Below are positions 56,940 through 64,000 of a stretch of DNA of 64,000 nt, piece after piece. Numbering within the stretch: the first letter of the stretch is position 1; every line of letters begins with the position of its first letter. The notes under the pieces were generated by a model. The model was given only the letters and a program-made list of their open reading frames with translations. It made no database searches and was not told where the DNA came from. The position numbers were made by a program, and so were the translations under genes. Source of the DNA: Sporosarcina jiandibaonis (GTDB taxonomy: Bacteria; Bacillota; Bacilli; Bacillales_A; Planococcaceae); the NCBI RefSeq assembly GCF_013184495.1, contig NZ_JAAOIY010000001.1, positions 434,001 through 498,000 of the forward strand, in the 5' to 3' direction.

Positions 56940-57075
56940 CGTTCATTAACTGAGCTGTCCTTCCTTTCCCGCAAGCAATAAGTATGTGCTGGTTTCCAAC
57001 TGGTAATAATTGTGAGGGACCAAATCGTTCTTTTCAGACCTAGGATTACCTGTTCCCGGCATTGTTACTTTTTAT
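56940..57075 (-). pseudogene. Decayed 5' copy C of the MBL-fold hydrolase gene
   Basis: A second fragment of the same gene start, with matches such as CAGCACATACTTATTG and TGCGGGAAAGGAAGGAC to the codons around residues 30-45. Copies B and C share bases that differ from the intact gene (for example CAGTTAATGAA), so they arose from one tandem duplication. The rest of 56,360-57,260 is AT-rich and shows no gene. Confidence 0.7.
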
Positions 57076-57285
57076 TTTTACTTTCTACCTTCTTAATCCG
57101 GTTTGAATCATAACCCTTTTACCCATTATAGAAAATGGTTTTTTCAACTTTTTCATTTACAATCATGAATCAATAATTATTTTCTTTTTCACTATTTTAT
57201 TATGAGTTTTTCAGTATGTTTTTTGTTTCTTTCGTAACTTTTTAAATTAACCGGATGATTATATGACCAATACGGATTTAAGTTG

Positions 57286-57291
57286 TATAAT
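57286..57291 (+). promoter_or_regulatory. -10 element of the ROK gene
   Basis: TATAAT preceded by TG (extended -10). The -35 region near 57,262 (TATGAC) is weak. It lies about 35 bases before the start codon. Confidence 0.45.
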
Positions 57292-57324
57292 GGAAAACAG
57301 TAAATTGTAAGGACGGAGAATAAA

Positions 57325-58539
57325 ATGATAAAACAATTTAATCAAGCTTTGTCACAAAAAGAAAAAAGTTTAAAGCTACTATACGGATTAATAAACGAGC
57401 GTGGGCCAATTTCAAAAAGTGATTTAATTGCAGAAACTGGATTAACCCAAACGACTTGTTCAAGGCTTATCGACGAATTAATCAATCATGCGTTAATTAT
57501 TGAAAGTGGTTTTGGCGAGTCCAGTGGCGGACGAAAACCGTATCTATACGAGATTAAGTCAGATATATACCACCTGATCGGGATTGACATTTCTCGCAGG
57601 TATACGAAAATATTATTAATGGATCTCAATTTGAAAGTAAAAGCCGAGGCGCGATTGAAAATGAATCAAACAAGTACTCCGGACGTTATAATCGATTTTA
57701 TCGTAGATGAAGTTAATGAAATGTTAACTAATCACCAACTTCAAACAAAGGATATATTAGGGATTGGAATAGGGGCGATTGGACCTTTAGATCGCGAGAA
57801 AGGAATCATTCTAAATCCAGTTCATTTCCCTTCACCTGGATGGGTGAATGTCCCGATTAATGACATGTTAAGTGAACGGTTAGAGATGAAAGTGTTGATC
57901 GATTACGGTGTGAATACTGCTTTACTTGCTGAATATCAAAATGAGTTTATTAAAACGCATCGTAATATTGTTTACGTAATTAAAGGAGTCGGGAGCCGGA
58001 CGGGAATAATTATGGATGGTCGGTTAGTGCATGGGTCCGATAAATTAGGGATGTATGGTCAAGGGCACATGATTGTCGATATTCATGGACGTAAATGTAT
58101 TTGCGGAGGATACGGGTGTGTTCAAGCATATTCTTCGATTAGTGCGATTAAAAATGATGTGATCAATAGTTTAAAGCAAGGAAAAAACTCGATACTTGCA
58201 GATAGATTCGTCGATTTTGAGGAGATTCAATTTGAAGATATTTGTCAGGCAGTAAATGAAAATGATTCATTATGTTGTGAAGTAATAAAAGAAGCGGGCT
58301 ATTACACTGGAATAGGGCTTTCTAATGTAATTAATGTGCTTCATCCCGACTTGATCATTTTAAGCGGGCCAACGTATACAGATATGGATTTATATTACGA
58401 TGTTGTGACCGAAACGGCCTTTAAGCGAAGTAAAGTTATTTATCCAGATCATGACATTAACTTTAGCCGAGGAAATCTTGGCGAAAATGCGACCGCAATT
58501 GGCGCTGGTGGCATGTTATTAAGTTCCTACCTAGAATAA
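57325..58539 (+). CDS. ROK-family transcriptional regulator
   Basis: A 404-residue NagC/XylR-type protein. N-terminal MarR-like winged helix (residues about 18-75, GPISKSDLIAETGLTQTT), then a ROK domain (about 85-400) with the zinc and signature motif CICGGYGCVQAYSS near 255. The glucokinase ExGH is replaced by GQGH and the catalytic Asp of the NDxN motif by Gly (DYGVN), so it is a regulator and not a sugar kinase. The ligand is unknown. It stands before the two-gene chromate transporter. Confidence 0.85.
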   Translation: MIKQFNQALSQKEKSLKLLYGLINERGPISKSDLIAETGLTQTTCSRLIDELINHALIIESGFGESSGGRKPYLYEIKSDIYHLIGIDISRRYTKILLMDLNLKVKAEARLKMNQTSTPDVIIDFIVDEVNEMLTNHQLQTKDILGIGIGAIGPLDREKGIILNPVHFPSPGWVNVPINDMLSERLEMKVLIDYGVNTALLAEYQNEFIKTHRNIVYVIKGVGSRTGIIMDGRLVHGSDKLGMYGQGHMIVDIHGRKCICGGYGCVQAYSSISAIKNDVINSLKQGKNSILADRFVDFEEIQFEDICQAVNENDSLCCEVIKEAGYYTGIGLSNVINVLHPDLIILSGPTYTDMDLYYDVVTETAFKRSKVIYPDHDINFSRGNLGENATAIGAGGMLLSSYLE

Positions 58540-58551
58540 AACATAAAATAT

Positions 58552-58590
58552 TGCTCGTTAATTGCCGACGCATTAACGAGCATTTTATTT
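58552..58590 (+). terminator. Terminator after the ROK gene
   Basis: TGCTCGTTAAT and ATTAACGAGCA form an 11-bp stem with a 9-base loop and a T-rich tail. Confidence 0.85.
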
Positions 58591-58666
58591 TCCACTTTAA
58601 ACCGAAACGGTAATAAGTATGCTACAATGAATTTAATAATGATTGGTGACAAAAGGAGGTGAATAA

Positions 58667-59242
58667 ATGAAAACTAATTGGAAGTTATTATGGGAGATCT
58701 TCGTGACATTTTTTAAAATTGGACCTGTAACCTTTGGCGGAGGGTATGCAATGATTCCTCTTATAGAAAGAGAAGTGGTGACGAAAAAGAAATGGATCAA
58801 GCCCGAAGATGTAACAGATGTCTTTGCTGTTGCCGAATCCGTCCCAGGTGCAATCGCAATTAACTCCGCTACGTTTATTGGGTACCGAATTGCAGGCCCA
58901 CTCGGTGCAATTGTTGCCATGGCTGGTGTACTCATCCCAACATTTTTTATCATTATTGGATTAAGCATTTCCTATCTTTATTTTAACAATAATCCAAAAA
59001 TGGAAGCCGCTTTTGAAGGAATTAGGCCCGCGATTGTCGCTTTAATTACTTTTGCTGGTTACAAAATTGGGCAAATGGCGATTACCGATAAATCAACTTT
59101 AATCACAGGGTGTATAACTGTTGCGGTCTTACTGCTCTTCCCAATTCATCCCGGGATTATTATTTTGAGCGGTGCCGTTATCGGGATATTTCTTGTAAAA
59201 ATAAAAGAGAAACTAGGACATAGAATAGATTTGGGTGATTAA
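58667..59242 (+). CDS. Chromate transporter, short-chain subunit 1
   Basis: A 191-residue membrane protein with a single CHR domain, about six helices. FFKIGPVTFGGGYAMIPLIE and AESVPGAIAINSATFIGYR are the CHR signatures. Short CHR proteins work as pairs encoded side by side; the second is at 59,288. Efflux of chromate is by family and the true substrate is untested. AAAGGAGGTG precedes the ATG. Confidence 0.88.
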   Translation: MKTNWKLLWEIFVTFFKIGPVTFGGGYAMIPLIEREVVTKKKWIKPEDVTDVFAVAESVPGAIAINSATFIGYRIAGPLGAIVAMAGVLIPTFFIIIGLSISYLYFNNNPKMEAAFEGIRPAIVALITFAGYKIGQMAITDKSTLITGCITVAVLLLFPIHPGIIILSGAVIGIFLVKIKEKLGHRIDLGD

Positions 59243-59287
59243 AAACCCCTTTACTTTTTCTATAGGAAAGGCTGGTGAACGAACCAC

Positions 59288-59824
59288 ATGATCCTACTTG
59301 AATTGTTTAAAACTTTCTTTACCATCGGTTTAATCTCCTTTGGCGGAGGTTATGCTATGATTCCTGTAATTGAAATGGAAGTAACTTCGCATGGATGGAT
59401 GACGATACAAGAATTCACTGATATTATTGCAATTGCCGGTATGTCTCCTGGACCAATTGCTACGAATAGTGCTATTTTTGTCGGGTACCAAACAGCGGGA
59501 TTTGCTGGTGCAGTTGTATCTGCACTTGGAATGATATTGCCTTCATTGATTATCATTTTAATTATTTCCACGTACTTTATGAAAGCTAATAAACATCGAA
59601 CTGTACAATCTGCTTTTTATGGCTTACGTCCAATTATTGTCGGGTTGATTCTTTATGCCGCGATTAAATTCGCCGTTTCCAATGAATTAATTGGAACGAT
59701 GTCTCTTCACACATTTAGTTTATTAAGCATTTTCGCCCTATCGCTTCTCGCATTAATAAAGTTTAAAATCCATCCTGCATTTGTTATTATTATTGCTGGA
59801 GTTGTTGGAGTTACTTTTTATTAA
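59288..59824 (+). CDS. Chromate transporter, short-chain subunit 2
   Basis: A 178-residue single-CHR-domain protein and partner of the gene 45 bases upstream. FFTIGLISFGGGYAMIPVIE and AGMSPGPIATNSAIFVGYQ are the matching signatures. The two halves together equal one long-chain ChrA. It may be a remnant of the core genome or an island passenger. Confidence 0.88.
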   Translation: MILLELFKTFFTIGLISFGGGYAMIPVIEMEVTSHGWMTIQEFTDIIAIAGMSPGPIATNSAIFVGYQTAGFAGAVVSALGMILPSLIIILIISTYFMKANKHRTVQSAFYGLRPIIVGLILYAAIKFAVSNELIGTMSLHTFSLLSIFALSLLALIKFKIHPAFVIIIAGVVGVTFY

Positions 59825-59857
59825 TATTTTTCGTCCGACTCAATTTTAAGTAGTAAT

Positions 59858-59972
59858 TATCTATGATTGAATCATTGCAAAAACTAAAAATTTAAATAAA
59901 CGACAGTAGATGGTTCTTATAATACCGGTGCAAAGAATTATTATAGATCAACTTGCTAGGGAGTGTGGTACG
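59858..59972 (+). pseudogene. Fossil of the GntR regulator gene (5' part)
   Basis: The stretch AAATAAACGACAGT and then AGAATTATTATAGATCAAC on the plus strand closely match the gntR gene at about 42,530-42,640 (AAATAAAAGACAGT; AGGATTATTATCGATCAAA). An internal piece has been deleted. It breaks off after about 115 bases and joins a fossil of hpaG1. Confidence 0.75.
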
Positions 59973-59975
59973 CTA

Positions 59976-60485
59976 ACACCGTTAATAACTGTATATCCTG
60001 CAACATCCAATGCTTCCCCTTCCTTATGCATGTCGCCGCTTTCTGATGACTATTCAAAGTGCTGCACTAATTTCAAGCTCATTATTCTGGCATCGGTATT
60101 GTTACACCATTTAAATGTATTTGTTGTTTAATATATAAAATTGACGGTGGATTATGTGGTTTTTCGTTAACAGCTTCACTTAAACTTTCGAGTGCCCCTC
60201 TATAATTTCACAACGTATCGAAAACCGTGCCCTTAATCGGAACTTCCAATTTAATGTAATTTGGCATTATAATCATTTTCATCAAGCACTATACTTTTCA
60301 CTCCTCCAAAATTGCACTATTTTTAGATTCAACAGAGTGAATCATACGGACAAGAGGGACTGCATCTCATTTGTTTTAGAATATCGGTTTGTAATCTAAA
60401 TATCATAAGTCGCTTGTCCCATACTCAAACTGTATTTTAGTACACAACCTCTTTACTCAAGACACAATATATGGTTACAATACTC
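59976..60485 (-). pseudogene. Fossil of hpaG1 with its decayed promoter
   Basis: From 59,976 to about 60,300 the minus strand aligns with the first 140 or so codons of hpaG1, with many frameshifts and deletions; shared stretches include GTATATCCTGCAACAT and AAACTTTCGAGTGC. The similarity continues past the start codon (TTTTCACTCCTCCA) to 60,485, where CAATATATGGTTACAA is a shortened version of the operator-promoter at 53,861-53,891. A second copy of this operon start once existed here. Bases 60,486-60,758 show nothing further. Confidence 0.8.
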
Positions 60486-60758
60486 TAGCTGATTACTCCC
60501 CCTACTCTCAATCCTTCAAATTCAGTTAGCGCTTGCACAGCCTGGAGTTGCCAACCATTCTCTTTTCTATCTTTCTAAACAGTTCTAACTCATTCTTTTG
60601 ATCTTTATCGAGAAGTGGATGAAAGAGATTATTATACCACTTCTATCATAAGTACCCATTACAAACAATATTGCACAAGTCTACAATAACTTGATATACC
60701 CCATATAATAAGTCATCATTGACGGATTCTTGTTTTAACACTTATCAATCATTCAGGT

Positions 60759-62171
60759 TTATCGCATAGTCTCTGTTGTTGGAATCTCTTCCATTTCGAC
60801 GGAATCTTGCACTTCCGACACTGAACTAGAGGCTGTTTCGTCACTAACCTGGTTTTTCCTATTTAGATCTAAACCATATATAGCATGTTTTTCCTGGACT
60901 AACAACAAAGCAATTCCACCGAGAAGAGCCGCGATTGCAATCGCGCCAAAGTTAAACTGCGGTTGTAAGTTCATCGTTAGTAAAATACCGATGAATACTG
61001 GGGCAATGATTCCGCCGATCCGACCAAATGCCATCGTACTGCCAATTGCGGTAGAACGTATTTCGGAAGGATAATATTGTGAAATAGATGCACTCATTAT
61101 ATTTTGTACTCCTAAGGAAGCTGCGCCAATAATCGCAATTAATAGATACATAATGATTGTATTTTTCGTAAAACCTATCAATCCTAATCCAATAGCCCCC
61201 GCAAAGAAAAGCGGTACAAGCACTTTTTTAAAGCCCATCTTATCAACGAGATTCCCAAATACAATCGTGCCAATCAATGCCCCAACTTGTAGAACTACTA
61301 CGAAAATCAAGCTTGAACTCAGATCAAAGCCAGCCTGCATTAGTAGTGTTGGTAACCATGTATTCATTGAAAATATGAGAATCATAGCAAAAAAACAAGC
61401 AAACCAAAACATAAGCGTACTAAATGCTCTTTTATCTTTAAATAATTTACCTATAGGTGAACCCGCTTTTGGCGCTGTTGGTAGCTCTAGAACTACATCA
61501 ACCGGAATTGAAGGATCAATTTTCATTAAAATTACTTTTGCTTCCTCGACTTTTCCTTTTGATAATAAAAAACTAGTCGATTCCGGTAAGTATTTCATAA
61601 CAAACGGAAGTAGCAACATTGGGAGCCCACCGAGCCAAAAAACAGGCTCCCATCCTCCTACCGGTAAAATTGCACGACTCACTAAAGCGGCGACTATCGC
61701 TCCAACCGAATAACCAGCAAACACTAAAGAAACCATTCCCGTACGAATTCGCTTCGGCGAAAATTCTGTCATCATCGCTATAATATTTGGCATGATTCCA
61801 CCCATACCAAGTCCAGCTATTAAACGAAAAATAATAAACATTGTAGGTCCAGTTGTAAAACCAGCAAGGAACGTAAATAGACTGAACAATATCGTACTAA
61901 AAATGATCAATCTCTTCCTACCAAATTTATCCGCAGCCATACCAAGTGTAGCAGCACCGACGGCCGTACCAGCTACGGTATAACTTCCAATTGCCCCGGC
62001 TGTCACGTCAGAAATCCCCCATGCGTCAATTAATGATGGGACGACAGCACCGTAAATCACCATATCGTATCCATCAAATAAAATAATGAGAAAAAGCATC
62101 AGTGCTAACAGTAAGTGGAAAGAATGAACACGGCTTTTATCAATTACTTGCATTGGATTAATTGATTTCAT
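60759..62171 (-). CDS. MFS transporter, aromatic acid:H+ symporter (AAHS) family
   Basis: A 470-residue, 12-helix major facilitator. The helix-1 motif DGYDMVIYG and the loop motif GMAADKFGRKR are diagnostic of AAHS carriers such as PcaK, and the large central loop has the charged KYLPESTSFLL. It is the best candidate for 4-hydroxyphenylacetate uptake because its promoter carries the island operator. The ATG at 62171 is 7 bases after AAAGGAG; 48 upstream codons of the open frame are dropped. The C-terminal tail (SSSVSEVQDSVEMEE) is hydrophilic. Confidence 0.88.
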   Translation of the reverse strand: MKSINPMQVIDKSRVHSFHLLLALMLFLIILFDGYDMVIYGAVVPSLIDAWGISDVTAGAIGSYTVAGTAVGAATLGMAADKFGRKRLIIFSTILFSLFTFLAGFTTGPTMFIIFRLIAGLGMGGIMPNIIAMMTEFSPKRIRTGMVSLVFAGYSVGAIVAALVSRAILPVGGWEPVFWLGGLPMLLLPFVMKYLPESTSFLLSKGKVEEAKVILMKIDPSIPVDVVLELPTAPKAGSPIGKLFKDKRAFSTLMFWFACFFAMILIFSMNTWLPTLLMQAGFDLSSSLIFVVVLQVGALIGTIVFGNLVDKMGFKKVLVPLFFAGAIGLGLIGFTKNTIIMYLLIAIIGAASLGVQNIMSASISQYYPSEIRSTAIGSTMAFGRIGGIIAPVFIGILLTMNLQPQFNFGAIAIAALLGGIALLLVQEKHAIYGLDLNRKNQVSDETASSSVSEVQDSVEMEEIPTTETMR

Positions 62172-62355
62172 GAAATAAACTCCTTTTGTAGTACTATTAT
62201 TTTTATATCTGGGTATTTCATTGGCTGCCGAGTGGGCAGATTTACAAATTAGGTAAGCACTTTTAAATGCTTTCATAAATGAAGAAACTTCAATATTAAA
62301 TAAGCCTAACACCAAAGAATCCGAAAGCTCTGATTCGCAGAATCAAATAATATTA

Positions 62356-62369
62356 TGAAAGCGTTTACA
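62356..62369. promoter_or_regulatory. cre site in the AAHS transporter leader
   Basis: TGAAAGCGTTTACA is identical to the site at 56,504. It lies about 50 bases downstream of the predicted transcription start, a position where CcpA acts as a roadblock. Confidence 0.75.
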
Positions 62370-62418
62370 CGCAACCGGCTAAGTGAAGAGTTTAATTGGA
62401 AAAGTTTCTTAGGAGCAA

Positions 62419-62447
62419 TCATATATCATTTGATATATGTTAGCAAG
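62419..62447 (-). promoter_or_regulatory. AAHS transporter promoter with island operator
   Basis: Minus strand: -35 TTGCTA (62442-62447), 17 bases, -10 TATGAT (62419-62424). The palindrome is ATCATATAT, six bases, ATATATGTT on the plus strand (one mismatch). Same architecture as the gntR, hpaB and hpaG1 promoters. The remaining bases of 62,172-62,600 hold no gene. Confidence 0.8.
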
Positions 62448-62600
62448 CGAAATTTAGAATCATTTCTATAGTCCGTATACACTGAGTCTTCCGCCTCCAT
62501 CTTCTAAATTGGAATAAAGTCCTCTTTCTTTTTATTAAATAATTTAAGATATGAAGTATTAACCCTAGGCAGAGTTTAACTCTAATAATTTCATTCAGGA

Positions 62601-62684
62601 AAACAAGAAAAACGCCAACCAGACTCTGTAGTCGTTTTGAACGCATCTCATGCGGTCAAAAATACAACTGGTCTAATCGGCGTA
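62601..62684 (-). terminator. Long hairpin terminator after spoIIP
   Basis: ACGCC and GGCGT close a stem that continues with ACCAG/CTGGT and TTTTGA/TCAAAA down to CGCA/TGCG around a TCTCA loop. On the minus strand GGCGTTTTTCTTGTTTT follows, a good U run. Confidence 0.8.
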
Positions 62685-62706
62685 ACATTATCTAGTAATC
62701 TATTCT

Positions 62707-63522
62707 TCAATCTGAACTATTGTCGTTTGACAATATCGTTGCTATTGCTGAGGCAATAACAGAAACTGTACGATTCAACTCCGCTTCACTATTTCCTATT
62801 CCACCTAATTCAATCAGAACAATTGACGGGTGAAGATCTTGATTATATTTCCCGTCAACGCCCGCCCCGCCTTTCGGGATTATACTTCTTGTAATTCCGG
62901 GAACTAGCTTTTCCATTTCATCTTTTATTTGTTGAGTTAATGCACGATTATGTTTATGATTCGGATGCTCCATCCCGACTACGAATGCAACTTTCGCATA
63001 CTTTTCACCTTGATAAACCGCAGTCGTTTTATCCGCCCCAACCGAATCTCTGTGCATATCAATAATTAGATCATAGTCGACCTCTTTAATTTTTTCCTCC
63101 ACGTATGGACGGATTGATTTGTATGCTTGATTAAAAGTCATGCCACGCCTATTTAGTTCAGCCATATTATCAATAGGCAAAATATCTGTTTGAATTTCAT
63201 TAAATGCAAGCTGGGTTTTTAACTTTTCTCCGAACTTAGCGATATTTTCCGACTGATGTGATACTGAAATTTTTCCATTCTTCTCTTTAGTCACTGGTTT
63301 GTACGCTTCGTGATTATGCGTAAAGTAAAGGAGTGCCTTCTTTTCCACGGTTTCAGCCTCTTGTTTTTTCCCTTCAAAAACATTGGATGCATAAACGATA
63401 ACAGGCTCGTTTATAAGCTTAGGCGTATTTGCCGATTCGCTGTCAGGAAGGAACTGTATAAATACCGGGAATAAGAATAAAAATAGAATTAGAGAGCTCC
63501 AAATCTTTAGTGTTTTTTTCAA
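62707..63522 (-). CDS. spoIIP: Stage II sporulation protein P (short form)
   Basis: A 271-residue peptidoglycan amidase/endopeptidase of the DMP engulfment complex (SpoIID-M-P). N-terminal membrane anchor (residues about 8-25), then the catalytic domain with YFTHNHEAY, LIIDMHRDSVG and VLIELGGIGNSEAE, covering the zinc His and catalytic Glu. B. subtilis SpoIIP is about 400 residues; the linker between anchor and catalytic domain is much shorter here (about 35 residues). It is next to gpr as in B. subtilis. Confidence 0.9.
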   Translation of the reverse strand: MKKTLKIWSSLILFLFLFPVFIQFLPDSESANTPKLINEPVIVYASNVFEGKKQEAETVEKKALLYFTHNHEAYKPVTKEKNGKISVSHQSENIAKFGEKLKTQLAFNEIQTDILPIDNMAELNRRGMTFNQAYKSIRPYVEEKIKEVDYDLIIDMHRDSVGADKTTAVYQGEKYAKVAFVVGMEHPNHKHNRALTQQIKDEMEKLVPGITRSIIPKGGAGVDGKYNQDLHPSIVLIELGGIGNSEAELNRTVSVIASAIATILSNDNSSD

Positions 63523-63572
63523 ATTGCATCCCTCCGTTCTCCAACTATATGCTTTGGAAAACGAATCAATGC

Positions 63573-64000
63573 CTATTTTTTAATGCGTTCAACCCATCCA
63601 GATAAGGAACTCGATAGAGCGTCTGCGTATAACGTTACCCAAGAGTCAATTTCTTTTGGCGATATAAATGTTCTTAACTCTTGTGTCGTTAAAACTTCTT
63701 CAAACAATTTTACACGATCTTCATGGGACCATTCTGACCACTCGCCAAAAATCGGTCGCAATGTTGAACGATCTGCTTCTTTATTGGCGGAATGCAACCA
63801 TGGAGTGACAGACAATCTAGACGAAGGGCTATTCTCTTCTTCGATTTTGGATGCTATATAACCAAACATACGGTCAATGGCATCTGCTACAAGCACAGGC
63901 CCATCGACAACAGTCGGGATACCTATTGCGATAACGGGCAATCCAAGCGTTTCCTTAGAAAGTTCCTTGCGGCTATTTCCAACACCCGACCCTGGGTGAA
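63573..64000 (-). CDS. gpr: Germination protease GPR (partial, 3' end)
   Basis: The C-terminal 142 residues of the GPR aspartic-type endoprotease that degrades small acid-soluble spore proteins at germination. The frame is open to the window edge and reads HPGSGVGNSRKELSKETLG before LPVIAIGIPTVVDGPVL, so the TTG near 63,941 is not the start. The gene begins beyond base 64,000. Confidence 0.93.
   Translation of the reverse strand, partial: HPGSGVGNSRKELSKETLGLPVIAIGIPTVVDGPVLVADAIDRMFGYIASKIEEENSPSSRLSVTPWLHSANKEADRSTLRPIFGEWSEWSHEDRVKLFEEVLTTQELRTFISPKEIDSWVTLYADALSSSLSGWVERIKK

Larger units (their letters stand above)
42060..62600. other. Accessory 4-hydroxyphenylacetate catabolic island
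   Basis: About 20 kb of degradative genes, transporters, a regulator and gene fossils lie between lepA and spoIIP, where B. subtilis has only yqxA. No transposase, integrase, tRNA or flanking direct repeat was recognised, so the mode of entry is unknown and the borders are approximate. Many promoters share one operator, which suggests the block has evolved as a unit. Confidence 0.75.

Noticed and set aside
59910..60131. 73-residue open frame over the gntR-hpaG1 fossil
   Set aside because: It joins a decayed gntR piece to antisense hpaG1 sequence and has no ribosome site.
61153..61713. 186-residue open frame opposite the AAHS transporter
   Set aside because: Antisense shadow of a membrane protein gene; no ribosome site or known family.

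Overview
The window reads as chromosome of a low-GC, spore-forming Gram-positive bacterium of the order Bacillales, most likely a Sporosarcina-like member of the Planococcaceae. The gene order follows, with few gaps, the Bacillus subtilis block yqgB-yqfZ-ispG ... rpoD-dnaG ... era-phoH-floA ... hrcA-grpE-dnaK-dnaJ ... hemW-lepA ... spoIIP-gpr. Sporulation genes (yqfC, yqfD, spoIIP, gpr) are present. Glycyl-tRNA synthetase is the single-chain type behind a T-box, unlike the two-subunit GlyQS of B. subtilis. No tRNA, rRNA, intact transposase, prophage or CRISPR array was seen.

Region 1 (1-42,050) is the conserved core. It holds isoprenoid genes (ispG, ispH), a zinc-uptake operon ending in its own Zur regulator, DNA repair (nfo, recO), an RNA helicase, the macromolecular-synthesis operon (dnaG-rpoD), PPSR and CcpN, a T-box-controlled glyS, a long leftward operon from nfeD/floA through phoH, pgpH, ybeY, dgkA, cdd and era to recO, rpsU, deoC, and the CIRCE-controlled heat-shock operon with prmA, rsmE and mtaB. 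An acyl-CoA dehydrogenase sits between cccA and rpoD.

Region 2 (about 42,060-62,600) lies between lepA and spoIIP, which are near neighbours in B. subtilis. It is an accessory catabolic island for 4-hydroxyphenylacetate (homoprotocatechuate meta-cleavage pathway). One leftward operon runs hpaB-hpaC-succinate-semialdehyde dehydrogenase-DapA-family lyase-hpaE-hpaD; a second runs hpaG1-hpaG2-hpaF. Around them are a GntR/FCD regulator, a stand-alone FMN adenylyltransferase, two MFS transporters, a metallo-beta-lactamase-fold hydrolase, a ROK regulator and a two-gene chromate transporter. No HpaH hydratase or class II HpaI aldolase is visible; the DapA-family protein is the only candidate for those steps. 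Four promoters (gntR, hpaB, hpaG1, AAHS transporter) carry the same 9-6-9 palindrome placed between the -35 and -10 boxes, so the island looks like one self-contained regulon, with catabolite (cre) sites added. The island also holds decayed gene fossils: two 5' copies of the hydrolase gene, and a gntR fragment joined to an hpaG1 fragment with its decayed promoter.

Region 3 (62,600-64,000) returns to the core with spoIIP and the 3' part of gpr.

In the proposed pathway the AAHS and perhaps the ACS transporter import the aromatic acid, HpaBC hydroxylates it using FADH2, HpaD opens the ring, and HpaE, HpaF, HpaG1 and HpaG2 process the product. The DapA-family enzyme then releases pyruvate and succinic semialdehyde, which the second aldehyde dehydrogenase oxidises to succinate.
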